46,891 nt of DNA from a bacterium (GCA_002686365.1 NZBZ01000015.1:1-46891); one strand, 5' to 3'; counted from the first letter of the stretch, positions 30,516 to 39,897 are shown. Numbers and translations: made by a program. The notes: a model not told the origin generated them from the letters alone.

Positions 30516-32858
30516 ATGGCTGTTCGAAAAAAAACAACACGTTCAAAAAAAAGAAAGCCTGTTGCAGGGCGAAGAAAGGCTACTCGAGCCTTACCAAAGA
30601 AGCGTTCCGTGACTACTCGGAAGAAGTCTTCTGCGGTGCGTTTGTCTGTTTCTCATGAGCCAATAGAGGAGGTTCCATTGGATTCGTCAGTTGATCTGCG
30701 GGATAGTCATGAGGTGTCTTTGGCGCGTTCAGATTATGACTTTGAGGAAGAGGAGAGGCGCTTTCATGTTCGTAGATCGCGTGTATCTCATGATGTGTCT
30801 TCTCGTGAATTAGAAGACTCTGTTGAAAAGAAACGTAGTAAGTTTGCTTTTTGGTCAAAAAGAAAGAAGAATAACTCACAAGAACCCGAGGAGCTTTTAG
30901 TGCGGGGTATGGTAGGGAATTTTCAGGAAGAAGATGAAGATGATAAAGACGACTCTGATGAGGCATCTTTACGCGCATCTCATCCTGAAGAGAAAGATTT
31001 GGAAGATAATTCACCTTCTCGATCAATGAGATTTTTTAAGTTTTTAATTACTTTTTTCGTATTTCTTTCGATCGTTGCGTTACTTATTAGCGGTTATTTT
31101 TTGTTTATTCATGGGCGCTCGTCTGGAGATGTTAGTCTTGAGCTTGAGCTTCCGAAGGATGTGTATCAGGGAGTTCCCTTTGATTTAGAGCTTTCTTTAG
31201 AGAATAATTCGGATGGTCTTTTGGGAGATGCCCAGCTTAGTCTTCTTGCTCCTCCTGATATTCTTATTCTTGATAGTAATGCAGATGGACAGCTTTTGAA
31301 GGAATCACTCGGGGATGTTGGGTCTGGAAATGCGCAGAAAAAGATTTTTCGATTTGTTGCTGTATCCGCGTCTTCTTTGGATTCGTCAGAAGATAACTCT
31401 GAGAGCGGAGATGATTTAGAGGATTCTACAGATATTATTTTGAGTGATGGTGATATGGGGAATGAGGTTCGAAAGATTACTGCTCGGCTTTCATATTCTT
31501 TAGGAAAGAGTTCGGGATTTGAGGTAGAGGCTTCAGAGGGTGTGCGTGTACGCGGATCTGCTCTTTCAGTAGATCTTCAGAATGAAGAAGGGCAGGTCTT
31601 AAGCGGGTCTACATTTCGTTTTAATATTTTATACTCGAATGTTTCTAATGCGGATCTTGATGATCTTCGTTTGAGCGTTGCTTATCCGGATTCTTTCAAA
31701 TATATTTCTTCGGATTTGCCGCCGGATTCCTTAGATAATTACTGGAAACTTGGTTCCCTGCGGTCGGGCTCGGAAGGCAAGCTTTCTATTCAGGGAAGCT
31801 TGGAGGGGGCTGATAACGAGGAGTTTCCATTTCCCATTCGTGTGTATGGCGCGTTTTTAGGCAGTGAGTATCTTATTGGAGAGTATGCAGTAGGGCTTGG
31901 GGTTGCTCCGTCTCCTATTGGCCTTGAGGTGTTTGTAAATGGCGGGGAAGATTATACTGCGCGAGCAGGAGAGGATTTGCGATATGTGATTCGTTATACA
32001 AACAATAGCGGGGTTGCGCTTTCTGACTTTGTTCTGCGCGCGAGTCTTCTTGGGGACATGTTTGATGTTTCAACTCTTCAGTCTAGCTCTACGGTTGATT
32101 CGAGGGGTCGGCATGTGTGGGATAAGAATAATACTTCGGAGTTCCGTTCTATCGAGGCAGGAGGCCGCGGTGAGATAGATTTTGAGGTGAGTGTGAAAGA
32201 TCAGTTTCCTATTGTTCGGCTTGGAGATAAAAATTTTCGTCTTCGGGCTAGCGTAGAGGCTAGTTCTCCTACGGTTCCGTATTATTTGATAGGGGATAAG
32301 ACGCGGGCGCTTTATGATAGCTCTGTAAAGGTTTCAGGCCGTGTTGATGTTGATGCAAAGGCGTTTTATCGGGATTCGGATTCTGGAATGATAAATGGCG
32401 GCACGCTTCCTCTTGCAGTTGGAAGTCCTACTGACTTTACGATTCACTGGGTTCTTCGGAACTATTCTACAAATGTTCGGGATGTGAGCGTTAAGGCGTC
32501 TTTGCCGCATGGCGTAGAGTGGACAGGGTTTGTAAAGAGCGACACTGATACTGTTCCTTTATATGATGAGCTTACTCGGGAGATTTTGTGGGAGATACCG
32601 GAGATTCTTGCTACAAAGGGAGTGCTTGACTCTCCGCTTCAGGGCATATTCCAGATTCGTGTTACGCCTGAGGCATCATACATTGGCAAGCTTCATCCGC
32701 TTTTGGAGGGAACAGAGCTTACAGCTGCGGATGATTTTACTGGGATTACGCTTAGGGCAAGTGATTTTGCGCTTACATCTATACTTCTTGATGATCCAAC
32801 TGTGGGTTCTGGTTCTGGGATTGTTATTTCTCCTGCTGGCAGTGGAGAGGAGGAATAG
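30516..32858 (+). CDS. Single-pass surface protein with DUF11/Ig-like repeats
   Basis: The 780-residue protein has three parts. An Arg/Lys-rich N-terminal ~35 residues is followed by a disordered, highly charged cytoplasmic stretch to ~165. One membrane helix (FFKFLITFFVFLSIVALLIS) lies near 172-195. A ~580-residue extracellular part contains at least four Ig-like/DUF11-type repeats, each with an N-N-S or N-x-S core (LSLENNSDG, LYSNVSNADL, IRYTNNSGVAL, LRNYSTNVRD). There is no signal peptidase site, so orientation is N-in. It is probably a cell-surface stalk or adhesion protein. It ends exactly where the repeat element copy B begins. Confidence 0.75.
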   Translation: MAVRKKTTRSKKRKPVAGRRKATRALPKKRSVTTRKKSSAVRLSVSHEPIEEVPLDSSVDLRDSHEVSLARSDYDFEEEERRFHVRRSRVSHDVSSRELEDSVEKKRSKFAFWSKRKKNNSQEPEELLVRGMVGNFQEEDEDDKDDSDEASLRASHPEEKDLEDNSPSRSMRFFKFLITFFVFLSIVALLISGYFLFIHGRSSGDVSLELELPKDVYQGVPFDLELSLENNSDGLLGDAQLSLLAPPDILILDSNADGQLLKESLGDVGSGNAQKKIFRFVAVSASSLDSSEDNSESGDDLEDSTDIILSDGDMGNEVRKITARLSYSLGKSSGFEVEASEGVRVRGSALSVDLQNEEGQVLSGSTFRFNILYSNVSNADLDDLRLSVAYPDSFKYISSDLPPDSLDNYWKLGSLRSGSEGKLSIQGSLEGADNEEFPFPIRVYGAFLGSEYLIGEYAVGLGVAPSPIGLEVFVNGGEDYTARAGEDLRYVIRYTNNSGVALSDFVLRASLLGDMFDVSTLQSSSTVDSRGRHVWDKNNTSEFRSIEAGGRGEIDFEVSVKDQFPIVRLGDKNFRLRASVEASSPTVPYYLIGDKTRALYDSSVKVSGRVDVDAKAFYRDSDSGMINGGTLPLAVGSPTDFTIHWVLRNYSTNVRDVSVKASLPHGVEWTGFVKSDTDTVPLYDELTREILWEIPEILATKGVLDSPLQGIFQIRVTPEASYIGKLHPLLEGTELTAADDFTGITLRASDFALTSILLDDPTVGSGSGIVISPAGSGEEE

Positions 32859-33130
32859 AATTCTTTTCTCTTTTCATGCACTTCGTTCAGATGAAATAGT
32901 TTCACTCCTTAGAAGAAAACACGGCACAGTGCGAACTCGCTACGCTCAGACAACGCACTGTGCCTTTTTCTTTGTTTTCGTCGTTCAATATTTCATCTCC
33001 TCACTCCGCGATACTCAAAGACAAAAGAATTCTATTCCTTTATAGGGCAGAGCATCCCAATCTTTTATGGGTGATTAGAGGTCTGATGGTAGCTCACTTT
33101 GTCTTGGCTCAAGACTCGTGAGCTTTTTGT
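32858..33130 (+). repeat. Structured intergenic element, copy B: long hairpin, GAGGTCTG motif and terminator
   Basis: Outer arms gaattc (32858 and 33027-33032) enclose a ~175-base imperfect hairpin with inner stem ggcacagtgcg (32923-32933) / cgcactgtgcc (32954-32964). GAGGTCTGATGGTA (33078-33091) follows, then a terminator stem gctcac / gtgagc (33092-33123) containing an inner gtcttg / caagac stem and a T run. It is near-identical to copy A over most of its length. It separates the surface-protein gene from glyS. Confidence 0.78.
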
Positions 33131-33176
33131 CTTTTGTCCGTTGAAGAAGTTTTGTCTTTGTGAGATAGTAATATAC

Positions 33177-34481
33177 ATGAGTTTATTGGAGAAGGTTTCT
33201 AATTTGGCAAAGCGGAGGGGGTTTGTATATCCATCATCCGAGATTTATGGAGGGATTCAGGGAATGTGGGATTATGGTCCCTTGGGCGTGCTTTTGAAAC
33301 GGAATATTAAGGAAGAGTTTTGGAAGAGTATGGTGCAGGAGCGGGAGGATGTAGTTGGAATTGACGCCTCTATTATTATGAATCCTAAAGTATGGGAGGC
33401 TTCAGGGCATACAGAAGCATTTACTGACCCTTTGGTTGACTGTAAGAAGTGTAAGAAACGGTTTCGGGCAGATCATGTTGAGGGCAAGAAGTGTCCGGAC
33501 TGCAAAGGAGAGCTTACAAAAGCGCGGAAGTTCAATCTGCTTGTTGAGACTTCATTGGGTTCTATTGAGGGGGAGAAGCAGACAGCGTATCTTCGCGGGG
33601 AGATTACACAGGGTGTGCACGCGAATTTTCGGCAAGTTCTTGATTCAACTAGGGTAAAGATTCCATTTGGCATTGCGCAAATTGGGAAGGCCTTTCGTAA
33701 TGAGATTACTCCGGGGCAGTTTACATTCCGGTCACGCGAGTTTGAGCAGATGGAGCTTCAGTATTATATAAAGTCTGTTGAGGCAGAGGGAAAGAAGTGG
33801 TTTGCATACTGGAAGAAGGAGAGAATGGATTGGTATGAGGAGCTTGGAATGAATAAGAAAAATCTTCGATTTCGGGAGCATGAGAAAGATGAGCGGGCGC
33901 ATTATGCGCGTGATGCATGGGATATTGAGTATAAGCTGGATGGAGAGTGGAAGGAGTTTGAGGGCATTCATCATAGAGGAGATTGGGATTTAAGCCGTCA
34001 TCAGAAGTTTTCCGGTGAGGATATGTCGTATTTGGATGATAAGACGAATAAGAAGTTTGTTCCGTGGATTATTGAGACGTCGGGCGGGGTAGACCGGGCA
34101 GCGCTTTTCTTTCTCGCAGATTCATATGTGGAAGAAAAAGTAAAAGATGAGACGCGGACGGTTTTGAAGCTGCATCCAAAACTTGCTCCGTATAAGGCGG
34201 CAGTGTTTTCTTTGCTTGCAAATAAGCCAAAATTGGTGAAGTTTGCGCGAAGTATTTATGACGATTTGAGGGGAGAGTTTATGGTGGCTTGGGATGAGAG
34301 AGGGAATATCGGAAAGCGATATAGAGCGCAAGATGAGGCAGGTACGCCCTATTGTATTACCATAGACTTTGATAGTTTGGAGAAAGGTGATGTGACAGTT
34401 CGGGATAGGGATTCGATGAAACAGGGGCGTGTGAAGGTTAAGAAGTTGAAAGAGTATTTGACTGGGAAATTAAATCAATAA
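33177..34481 (+). CDS. glyS: Glycyl-tRNA synthetase (alpha2 type)
   Basis: This class II synthetase charges tRNA-Gly. 434 residues start at ATG 33177 (MSLLEKVSNLAKRRGFVYPS); the longer frame from 33099 would run into the upstream terminator. Landmarks are GGIQGMWDYGPLG, the zinc pair CKKCKKRF / CPDCKGEL (~88-112), motif 2 GIAQIGKAFRNEITPGQ (~165), motif 3 IETSGGVDRA (~300) and a C-terminal anticodon-binding domain. AT-rich sequence gatagtaatata sits just before the ATG, so a very short leader is possible. Confidence 0.96.
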   Translation: MSLLEKVSNLAKRRGFVYPSSEIYGGIQGMWDYGPLGVLLKRNIKEEFWKSMVQEREDVVGIDASIIMNPKVWEASGHTEAFTDPLVDCKKCKKRFRADHVEGKKCPDCKGELTKARKFNLLVETSLGSIEGEKQTAYLRGEITQGVHANFRQVLDSTRVKIPFGIAQIGKAFRNEITPGQFTFRSREFEQMELQYYIKSVEAEGKKWFAYWKKERMDWYEELGMNKKNLRFREHEKDERAHYARDAWDIEYKLDGEWKEFEGIHHRGDWDLSRHQKFSGEDMSYLDDKTNKKFVPWIIETSGGVDRAALFFLADSYVEEKVKDETRTVLKLHPKLAPYKAAVFSLLANKPKLVKFARSIYDDLRGEFMVAWDERGNIGKRYRAQDEAGTPYCITIDFDSLEKGDVTVRDRDSMKQGRVKVKKLKEYLTGKLNQ

Positions 34482-34510
34482 ATCCTTTTCTTTGGTATAA
34501 TAAAGGAGAT

Positions 34511-34915
34511 ATGAACTGGTCAGGGCTTAGTAGAGTATTTTCAGTTTTTCTTATTATTTTTGTTGTTGCAATCGCCGCGTATTTTGTGTTTCAGGTGAGC
34601 GGTCCTTTGGATTCTCCGCGGGTTTCTTTTTTGTTTCGAGACGGAGTTCCGTATGCGCAGATTTTTATTCCTTATTCATGCAAAGAGTCTTTTCGTATAT
34701 TTCGTTCAGCAGACAGAGGTGTTTCCTGGAATCGCGTGATACCTCCTTTATATGACGCGAAAGAGAGTGGATGTACACTTTTTGATTCTTTGGAGGATCT
34801 TTCTATAGATGTAGATTCTTTGCAGTATCAATATGGGGTTTTAGATAAAGAGAGAGATACATCACGCTTGAGTAATGCGTCTCTTTTGAGGCTTTTTCGA
34901 ACTAGCTTGTTTTAG
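34511..34915 (+). CDS. Hypothetical membrane-anchored extracytoplasmic protein
   Basis: This 134-residue protein has one N-terminal helix (VFLIIFVVAIAAYFVFQV, ~11-28) and a ~100-residue outside domain with two Cys (CKES, CTLF) that could form a disulphide. An AAAGGAG ribosome-binding site lies directly before the ATG and TATAAT is at 34496-34501. No family was recognised. Its neighbour 34950-36011 is also exported, suggesting a shared envelope role. Confidence 0.6.
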   Translation: MNWSGLSRVFSVFLIIFVVAIAAYFVFQVSGPLDSPRVSFLFRDGVPYAQIFIPYSCKESFRIFRSADRGVSWNRVIPPLYDAKESGCTLFDSLEDLSIDVDSLQYQYGVLDKERDTSRLSNASLLRLFRTSLF

Positions 34916-34949
34916 AGGTCTTTTTTGTGTATAGTCCCACGCGTATATT

Positions 34950-36011
34950 ATGAAGAAATCGATTACAGCTATTTTCCTTATTCTGACTCTTTCTTTTGGA
35001 TTATTTCTTCCTCAGGAGAGCTCTGCTGCTTCAGGGCTTTTTAGCGGCAGTATTACTTCTTTTTTCCGGAATATGCAGACAAGAGTTCAGGGTTTTCATG
35101 TAAAAATCACTCGTTTTTTTGGTTCGCGCCGTGGAGATGAGAATATAATGCCTCCTTCTATTCGTCTTACTTCTCCTTCTTTTGGTGATGAGTGGATTAT
35201 TGGCTCGGATGGTGAGCTTCAATGGGAGTATTCGAATCTTCGTAAGGGCGTAACAAAAGTGAATCTTGTGCCAAAGGGCAGGGAGGGCGCTCTTCTTGTG
35301 GTTCTTCCTGCTCGTCGGAATACTGCGTCTTCTGATAATTATGAAGTTCCTGTTCGGTATGAGCCGGGAGTGTATCAGTTTCAGGTTTGCAATGATGATT
35401 TTTGTCAGATGAGCGAGGAGGTTTCGTTTGTATTTGTTCCTTCCAGTGAACAGGAGGCTCATGCCTTAGGACCTTCGGATGCTTCTATTACGCTTCAGCA
35501 GTGGGTCCTATACTCTTCTTCAGAATCGGCTTTGGCTGCTTCTTCTGCTTTTGGGATTTTAGAAGAGTATGGAGATGAGGTTCGGATGATTGTGAAGTTT
35601 CTTCCTTCTTCTCTTTTTTCTCCTTCAGATCTTCTTGCTGAGGCTGTGCTGTGTGCGTCGGATCAGGGAGAGGAGTATTTTTTGGAAACGCATAGACGGT
35701 CATCTCTAGGAGAGTGGTCTCTTAGTGATTTGCGTTCGTTCCTTTCTTCTTTTGATGAGTTTGAGCTTGAGCTTTTTGATACATGTATGGAGCGTGATGA
35801 GAAGCGAAATGTGCTGAAGGATTCTTATTCTGAGGCTGATCGAGAGGGCATTGAGGGAGTTTCTCTTGTTTTCTTGGGGGTAGAAGGGGAGAGGATGGTA
35901 TTTTCCAAAGATGAGCTTTCCCTCGGTGTCCATGAGATGGTTTCGTCGCTCCTTCTTTCTCTTGAATCTTCCGAGCCCGAGCCTGAAGAGGAAGAATCTC
36001 CATTAGAGTAG
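34950..36011 (+). CDS. Secreted Ig-like plus DsbA-like protein lacking the CxxC motif
   Basis: The 353 residues begin with a signal peptide (SITAIFLILTLSFGLFLP, cleavage near SSAAS). An Ig-like beta domain follows at ~65-155 (SIRLTSPSFGDEWIIGSDGE, LQWEY). The C-terminal domain at ~170-340 follows the DsbA/thioredoxin_4 pattern: GPSDASITLQQWVLY, RMIVKFLPSS, AEAVLCASDQGEEYF and FDTCMERDE. The active-site stretch reads YSSSESA instead of (Y/F)CPYC, and the cis-Pro loop reads GIEGVSLVF instead of GTPTF. Thiol-disulphide chemistry at the usual site is therefore impossible. The C-terminus is very acidic. It is a probable binding or chaperone-like pseudoenzyme. Confidence 0.7.
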   Translation: MKKSITAIFLILTLSFGLFLPQESSAASGLFSGSITSFFRNMQTRVQGFHVKITRFFGSRRGDENIMPPSIRLTSPSFGDEWIIGSDGELQWEYSNLRKGVTKVNLVPKGREGALLVVLPARRNTASSDNYEVPVRYEPGVYQFQVCNDDFCQMSEEVSFVFVPSSEQEAHALGPSDASITLQQWVLYSSSESALAASSAFGILEEYGDEVRMIVKFLPSSLFSPSDLLAEAVLCASDQGEEYFLETHRRSSLGEWSLSDLRSFLSSFDEFELELFDTCMERDEKRNVLKDSYSEADREGIEGVSLVFLGVEGERMVFSKDELSLGVHEMVSSLLLSLESSEPEPEEEESPLE

Positions 36012-36020
36012 AAAGCTTAT

Positions 36021-37292
36021 ATGAAAAAAGAGTTTCGAAGAGTACAACTTGAGAATGGGTTGAGGGTTATTCTTGTGCCGCAGAAGGGTAGTGTTGCTAC
36101 TACTGTTATGGTTTTTGTTGCTGCTGGCTCTAAGTATGAGACGAAGAAGATTAACGGCATTTCTCATTTTTTGGAGCATATGATGTTTAAGGGAACGGAT
36201 GAGCGTTTGACTGCGATGGATATTGCCAGTGAGCTTGATGGGTTGGGGGCGCAGTATAATGCGTTTACCGGGCAGGAAATGACAGCATATTATGCGAAGG
36301 TGAGAAATGAGTATTTTGAGCAAGCGCTTGATGTGGTTTCAGATATTTATCTTCATCCGCGATTTGAATCTTCTGAGATTGAGAAGGAGCGAGGTGTGAT
36401 TGTTCAGGAAATTAATATGTATGAGGACACGCCTCAGCGTAGAGTTCAGGAGCTTTTTATGGAGTGTGTATACGGAGATCAGCCGGCAGGATGGGATATC
36501 GCGGGCTCAAAGGAGGTTGTTCGTAGTCTTAAGAGAGAGGACTTTTTAAAGTATCGGGGAGAGCATTACGTACCGCAGTCAACTGTGGTGGTTGTTGCCG
36601 GAGGATTTCGTGAGAGTCAGGCGCTTTCTTTTATACGTCGGCAGTTTGGAGGATTTAAGCGGACCCGAAAGAGTTTGAAGCAGAAGGTGAAGGAGAAGCA
36701 GTCAAGGCCGCAAGAGCTTGTTCGATATAAGAAGTCTGATCAGACGCATCTTATTATGGGGTTTCGCGCGTTTCCTGTCTCTGACAAGCGTAGGTTTACT
36801 CTTTCCATTCTTACAGATATTTTAGGGGGTGGGATGAGTTCTCGGCTTTTTCATAGAATTCGGGAGGAGATGGGGGCTGCGTATTATGTGAATGCTTCAA
36901 ATGATTTATATTCTGACCATGGGCTTTTTACTATGTCTGCGGGAGTGGATCATAAAAAGATTAAGTCTGTGATTCGAGCTGCTTTAGAAGAGTTTGGCCG
37001 GATGAAGACGGATTCTGTTTCTTCTGCAGAGCTTCGTAAGGCAAAGGATCATGTGATTGGTACGTTTTCGCTGTCTCTCGAGACTTCTGATGAGTTGGGA
37101 TATTTTTATGCTATGCAGGAAGTTTTGGGCAGGTCTCTTCAGGCGCCGGAGCAGATTGTGCGTAAGATAGAGAAGGTTCGTGCGGAGGATGTTCGAAATC
37201 TTTCGCGTTCGCTATTTCGAGATGATCGGCTGAACCTTTCTCTTATTGGACCGTTTCGGGGCAGGAGTTTTCGAAAAGAGCTTCACGTATAG
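36021..37292 (+). CDS. M16-family zinc peptidase
   Basis: The 423 residues contain the inverted zinc motif HFLEHMMFKGT (HxxEH, ~50-60) and the distal Glu of ERGVIVQEINMYED (~127-140). A second lobe carries the R/Y-type GGMSSRLFHRIREEMGAAYYV signature (core SSRLFHRIRE, ~270). It corresponds to a mitochondrial-processing-peptidase-like single subunit, expected to degrade or process peptides. It starts nine bases after the DsbA-like gene stop. Confidence 0.93.
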   Translation: MKKEFRRVQLENGLRVILVPQKGSVATTVMVFVAAGSKYETKKINGISHFLEHMMFKGTDERLTAMDIASELDGLGAQYNAFTGQEMTAYYAKVRNEYFEQALDVVSDIYLHPRFESSEIEKERGVIVQEINMYEDTPQRRVQELFMECVYGDQPAGWDIAGSKEVVRSLKREDFLKYRGEHYVPQSTVVVVAGGFRESQALSFIRRQFGGFKRTRKSLKQKVKEKQSRPQELVRYKKSDQTHLIMGFRAFPVSDKRRFTLSILTDILGGGMSSRLFHRIREEMGAAYYVNASNDLYSDHGLFTMSAGVDHKKIKSVIRAALEEFGRMKTDSVSSAELRKAKDHVIGTFSLSLETSDELGYFYAMQEVLGRSLQAPEQIVRKIEKVRAEDVRNLSRSLFRDDRLNLSLIGPFRGRSFRKELHV

Positions 37293-37306
37293 TGTGATGT
37301 AAAAAA

Positions 37307-38317
37307 ATGAATGAACAAATATTTACAATAAGCTGGCGGACTCTCTGGCGAATATTCTTATTCGGGCTTGTTATTTTTGCTCTTTTTGTTGCGCATGATG
37401 CGCTGGGCGTGCTTTTTATTTCTGTTGTTCTTTCTCTGGGCATTGACCCTCTGGTTAGTTTTTTGGAAAAGCGGCGCGTGCATCGTCTCTTGGGCACATT
37501 GCTTGTGTTTCTTGTCGGCGCCATTGCGGTTGGTGGAGTTTTGTATCTTGCAATTCCCGTTATTGTTACTGAAACTGTTGGGTTTTTAGGAGAGTTTAAT
37601 GAAACCCTTGAGAAGATTTTCGGAATTAGCCTTCCTTCTACAGTTATTAGGGATTTAAGTACGAATCTTAGCAGGGTTCTTGCGTTTCTTGGTGCGAGTA
37701 ATATCTCTGTAGGATTTGCGGTTTCTCGGGTTGTTTCTCAGATTGTACTTGTGCTTGCAACACTTGTCGTGTCTTTTTATCTTTCAGTTGAAAAGCATGG
37801 AACAGAGCGGCTTCTTCGGCTCATTCTTCCGAAATCGTATGAGGAGCCGGTGCTTCGTGTATTTACTAGATTTAAGACAAAGGTGGGTCGTTGGCTTGGC
37901 GCTCAGCTTGCTCTTAGTCTTTTGGTTGGAGTTGTGGTTGCTTTAGGGCTTACTTTTTTGGGAGTTCGGTATCCACTTGTACTTGGGCTTCTTGCAGCTC
38001 TTTTTGAGCTTGTTCCTATTATTGGTCCTATTCTTGCCGGGTTTGCAGCTGTTATTGTAGCGCTTTCCGACTCTTTTACGCTCGCAATGTATGTGCTTAT
38101 TTTCTTTTTGCTTGTGCAGCAGCTTGAGAATCATATTCTTATTCCTATGATTATGGGAAAGACTATGAAAGTTCATCCAATTATTGTCATTGTTTCGCTT
38201 TTGGCTGGTGGTCAGATTGCCGGATTTATTGGAATTCTTCTTGCTGTTCCTATTGCGGTTTTAGCGCAGGAAGTCTTTACCTATTTGGCTGAGCGGAAGC
38301 GGGGAGTGAGCGGCTGA
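37307..38317 (+). CDS. AI-2E/PerM-family membrane exporter
   Basis: This 336-residue polytopic protein of the AI-2E transporter (PerM/YdiK) family has about seven to eight helices. LFISVVLSLGIDPLVSFLEKR sits near the start and the family core is GVRYPLVLGLLAALFELVPIIGPILAG, represented by its FELVPIIGP motif (~235). QQLENHILIPMIMGK and HPIIVIVSLLAGGQIAGFIG complete the signature. Relatives export small molecules or ions, including a Na+(Li+)/H+ antiport in some. The substrate is unknown here. Confidence 0.9.
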   Translation: MNEQIFTISWRTLWRIFLFGLVIFALFVAHDALGVLFISVVLSLGIDPLVSFLEKRRVHRLLGTLLVFLVGAIAVGGVLYLAIPVIVTETVGFLGEFNETLEKIFGISLPSTVIRDLSTNLSRVLAFLGASNISVGFAVSRVVSQIVLVLATLVVSFYLSVEKHGTERLLRLILPKSYEEPVLRVFTRFKTKVGRWLGAQLALSLLVGVVVALGLTFLGVRYPLVLGLLAALFELVPIIGPILAGFAAVIVALSDSFTLAMYVLIFFLLVQQLENHILIPMIMGKTMKVHPIIVIVSLLAGGQIAGFIGILLAVPIAVLAQEVFTYLAERKRGVSG

Positions 38318-38328
38318 TTTTAGTATGT

Positions 38329-39159
38329 ATGCCTTATATTGACGCACACACGCATGTAAATTTTGCTGCGTTTTCAAAGGATTACAAAGAAGTTATTGAT
38401 CGTGCCTTGAAGCACGATGTTTTTTTAGTGAATGTTGGTACACAGCAGGATACGTCGAAGAGAGCAGTAGAGATTGCGGACGAGTATAAAGAGGGAGTGT
38501 ATGCTGTGGTGGGAATGCATCCAATTCATTCAGACTCGTCACATCATGATGCAGAGGAGCTGGGGGGAGACATTGGTTTTACCTCGCGAGGCGAAGAGTT
38601 TGATAAGGATTTTTATTTAGAATTTGCAAAGCATGATAAGGTAGTGGCAATTGGGGAGTGCGGGCTTGATTATTTTAGAATCAAGGGCGATGAACAGAAG
38701 GAGAGGCAGAAAAAAGTTTTTGTAGAGCATATTAAGTTGGCAAAAGAGGCGGGCAAGCCCTTAATGATTCACTGTAGAGAAGCATTTTCTGATCTGCTTG
38801 ATATTTTGGAGAGTCATAGGGGTATATTGAATAATCCTTCGGGTATTGCTCATTTTTTCTCTGGCACAAAGGAAGACGCAAAGAAGTTATTGGACTTGGG
38901 ATTTTATTTCACGTTTGGCGGAGTTATTACGTTTGTGCGCGATTATGATGAGGTTGTTCAGATGATTCCTGCAGATAGAATTTTGTCAGAGACTGATGCT
39001 CCGTATGTGTCTCCAGAGCCGTATCGAAAGGATAGGAACGAGCCAGTGTATGTTATAGAGGTTGTAAAAAAACTTGCAGAGATTCGAGGTGTTTCCGAGG
39101 AGGAGATGAAGGAGCAGATTTGGAATAATGCGAAGACTGTTTTTGGGATTGATAATTAG
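38329..39159 (+). CDS. TatD-family metal-dependent hydrolase/DNase
   Basis: This 276-residue TIM-barrel hydrolase has the metal ligands in place: IDAHTHVN (~4-11), AIGECGLDYF (~105-114), MIHCREAF (~145), AHFFSGT (~175) and SETDAPYVSPEPYR (~222). TatD proteins are 3'-to-5' DNases in DNA repair or turnover. It starts 11 bases after the PerM-like gene. There is a ~12-residue extra loop around HHDAEELGGDIGF. Confidence 0.94.
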   Translation: MPYIDAHTHVNFAAFSKDYKEVIDRALKHDVFLVNVGTQQDTSKRAVEIADEYKEGVYAVVGMHPIHSDSSHHDAEELGGDIGFTSRGEEFDKDFYLEFAKHDKVVAIGECGLDYFRIKGDEQKERQKKVFVEHIKLAKEAGKPLMIHCREAFSDLLDILESHRGILNNPSGIAHFFSGTKEDAKKLLDLGFYFTFGGVITFVRDYDEVVQMIPADRILSETDAPYVSPEPYRKDRNEPVYVIEVVKKLAEIRGVSEEEMKEQIWNNAKTVFGIDN

Positions 39160-39177
39160 TGTGATATGCTTATTTAT

Positions 39178-39897
39178 ATGAATCAGAAGGGTTCTGTGAA
39201 TATTTTGGTAATTGTTATTGCCCTTGCGGTGGTTGGGGTTCTTGGGTATTTGGTTTTGACGAGAGAGGGTGAGGTTGTGGAGCAGGATTTGCAAGTTGTA
39301 GCTGATGAGACGGCGAATTGGAATGTGTATCATGGTGAGGAGCATGGTTTTGAGTTCCGTCACCCCGCTGTTTTTGAGGGGAACGTTGTAAGTGTGAAAT
39401 CAAGTTCCCAAGAGGATTCGACGGGGACAAGATGGTTTACTTTAATGGAGTCGCGTGTTTGGTCGGAGAAGGGCAGTGGTAGTTATATTACTGTTCCTGA
39501 AATACAACTTACTGTGCAACGATTATCGGATGCTTATTTATTTTATGGCGTTGACCTAGGGGGTCAGGGCGGTTATGAATATGACCCAGAAGAGAGTGTA
39601 TGGCGCGCTCGTGACAGTTGGGTCAAGCCCTCAGTGCGTACGTGGGAAGAGATGTTTCAGCTTTTTCTAGATCACGGAAGACGTGAAGTGAAGACAGCCT
39701 CGGGGCAGTCGGCTTTTTCTTACAGGTCTTGCGCTTATGAGAGTTGTTCGTCTGGATATACAATTTATGATTTTCAAAAAAGCCTTGTTTTCGGTTTTAT
39801 GTTTTCTTATGTTCCCCAAGATGGATTATCTGAGATGGGAGAGTATGACAAGAAGCTGCTGACTTTTTTGGAGAAGATCGTTCAGACTGTGCGTTAG
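39178..39897 (+). CDS. Membrane-anchored extracytoplasmic protein (PsbP-like, tentative)
   Basis: 239 residues from ATG 39178 (MNQKGSVNILVIVIALAVVG), a pilin-like N-terminal anchor with a short KGS cap common in these bacteria. The outside domain opens with WNVYHGEEHGFEFRHPAVF, resembling the 'Y.....Gf.f.yP..W' start of PsbP-like domains, and ends with a KKLLTFLEKIV helix. Two Cys in RSCAYESCSS could pair. No catalytic motif is evident. Confidence 0.65.
   Translation: MNQKGSVNILVIVIALAVVGVLGYLVLTREGEVVEQDLQVVADETANWNVYHGEEHGFEFRHPAVFEGNVVSVKSSSQEDSTGTRWFTLMESRVWSEKGSGSYITVPEIQLTVQRLSDAYLFYGVDLGGQGGYEYDPEESVWRARDSWVKPSVRTWEEMFQLFLDHGRREVKTASGQSAFSYRSCAYESCSSGYTIYDFQKSLVFGFMFSYVPQDGLSEMGEYDKKLLTFLEKIVQTVR

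Noticed and set aside
32990-33130. The element upstream of glyS as a T-box riboswitch
   Set aside because: It ends in a terminator before a synthetase gene, but the T-box core (UGGNACCGCG) is absent and the same element follows pnp and ileS, where no synthetase is downstream.
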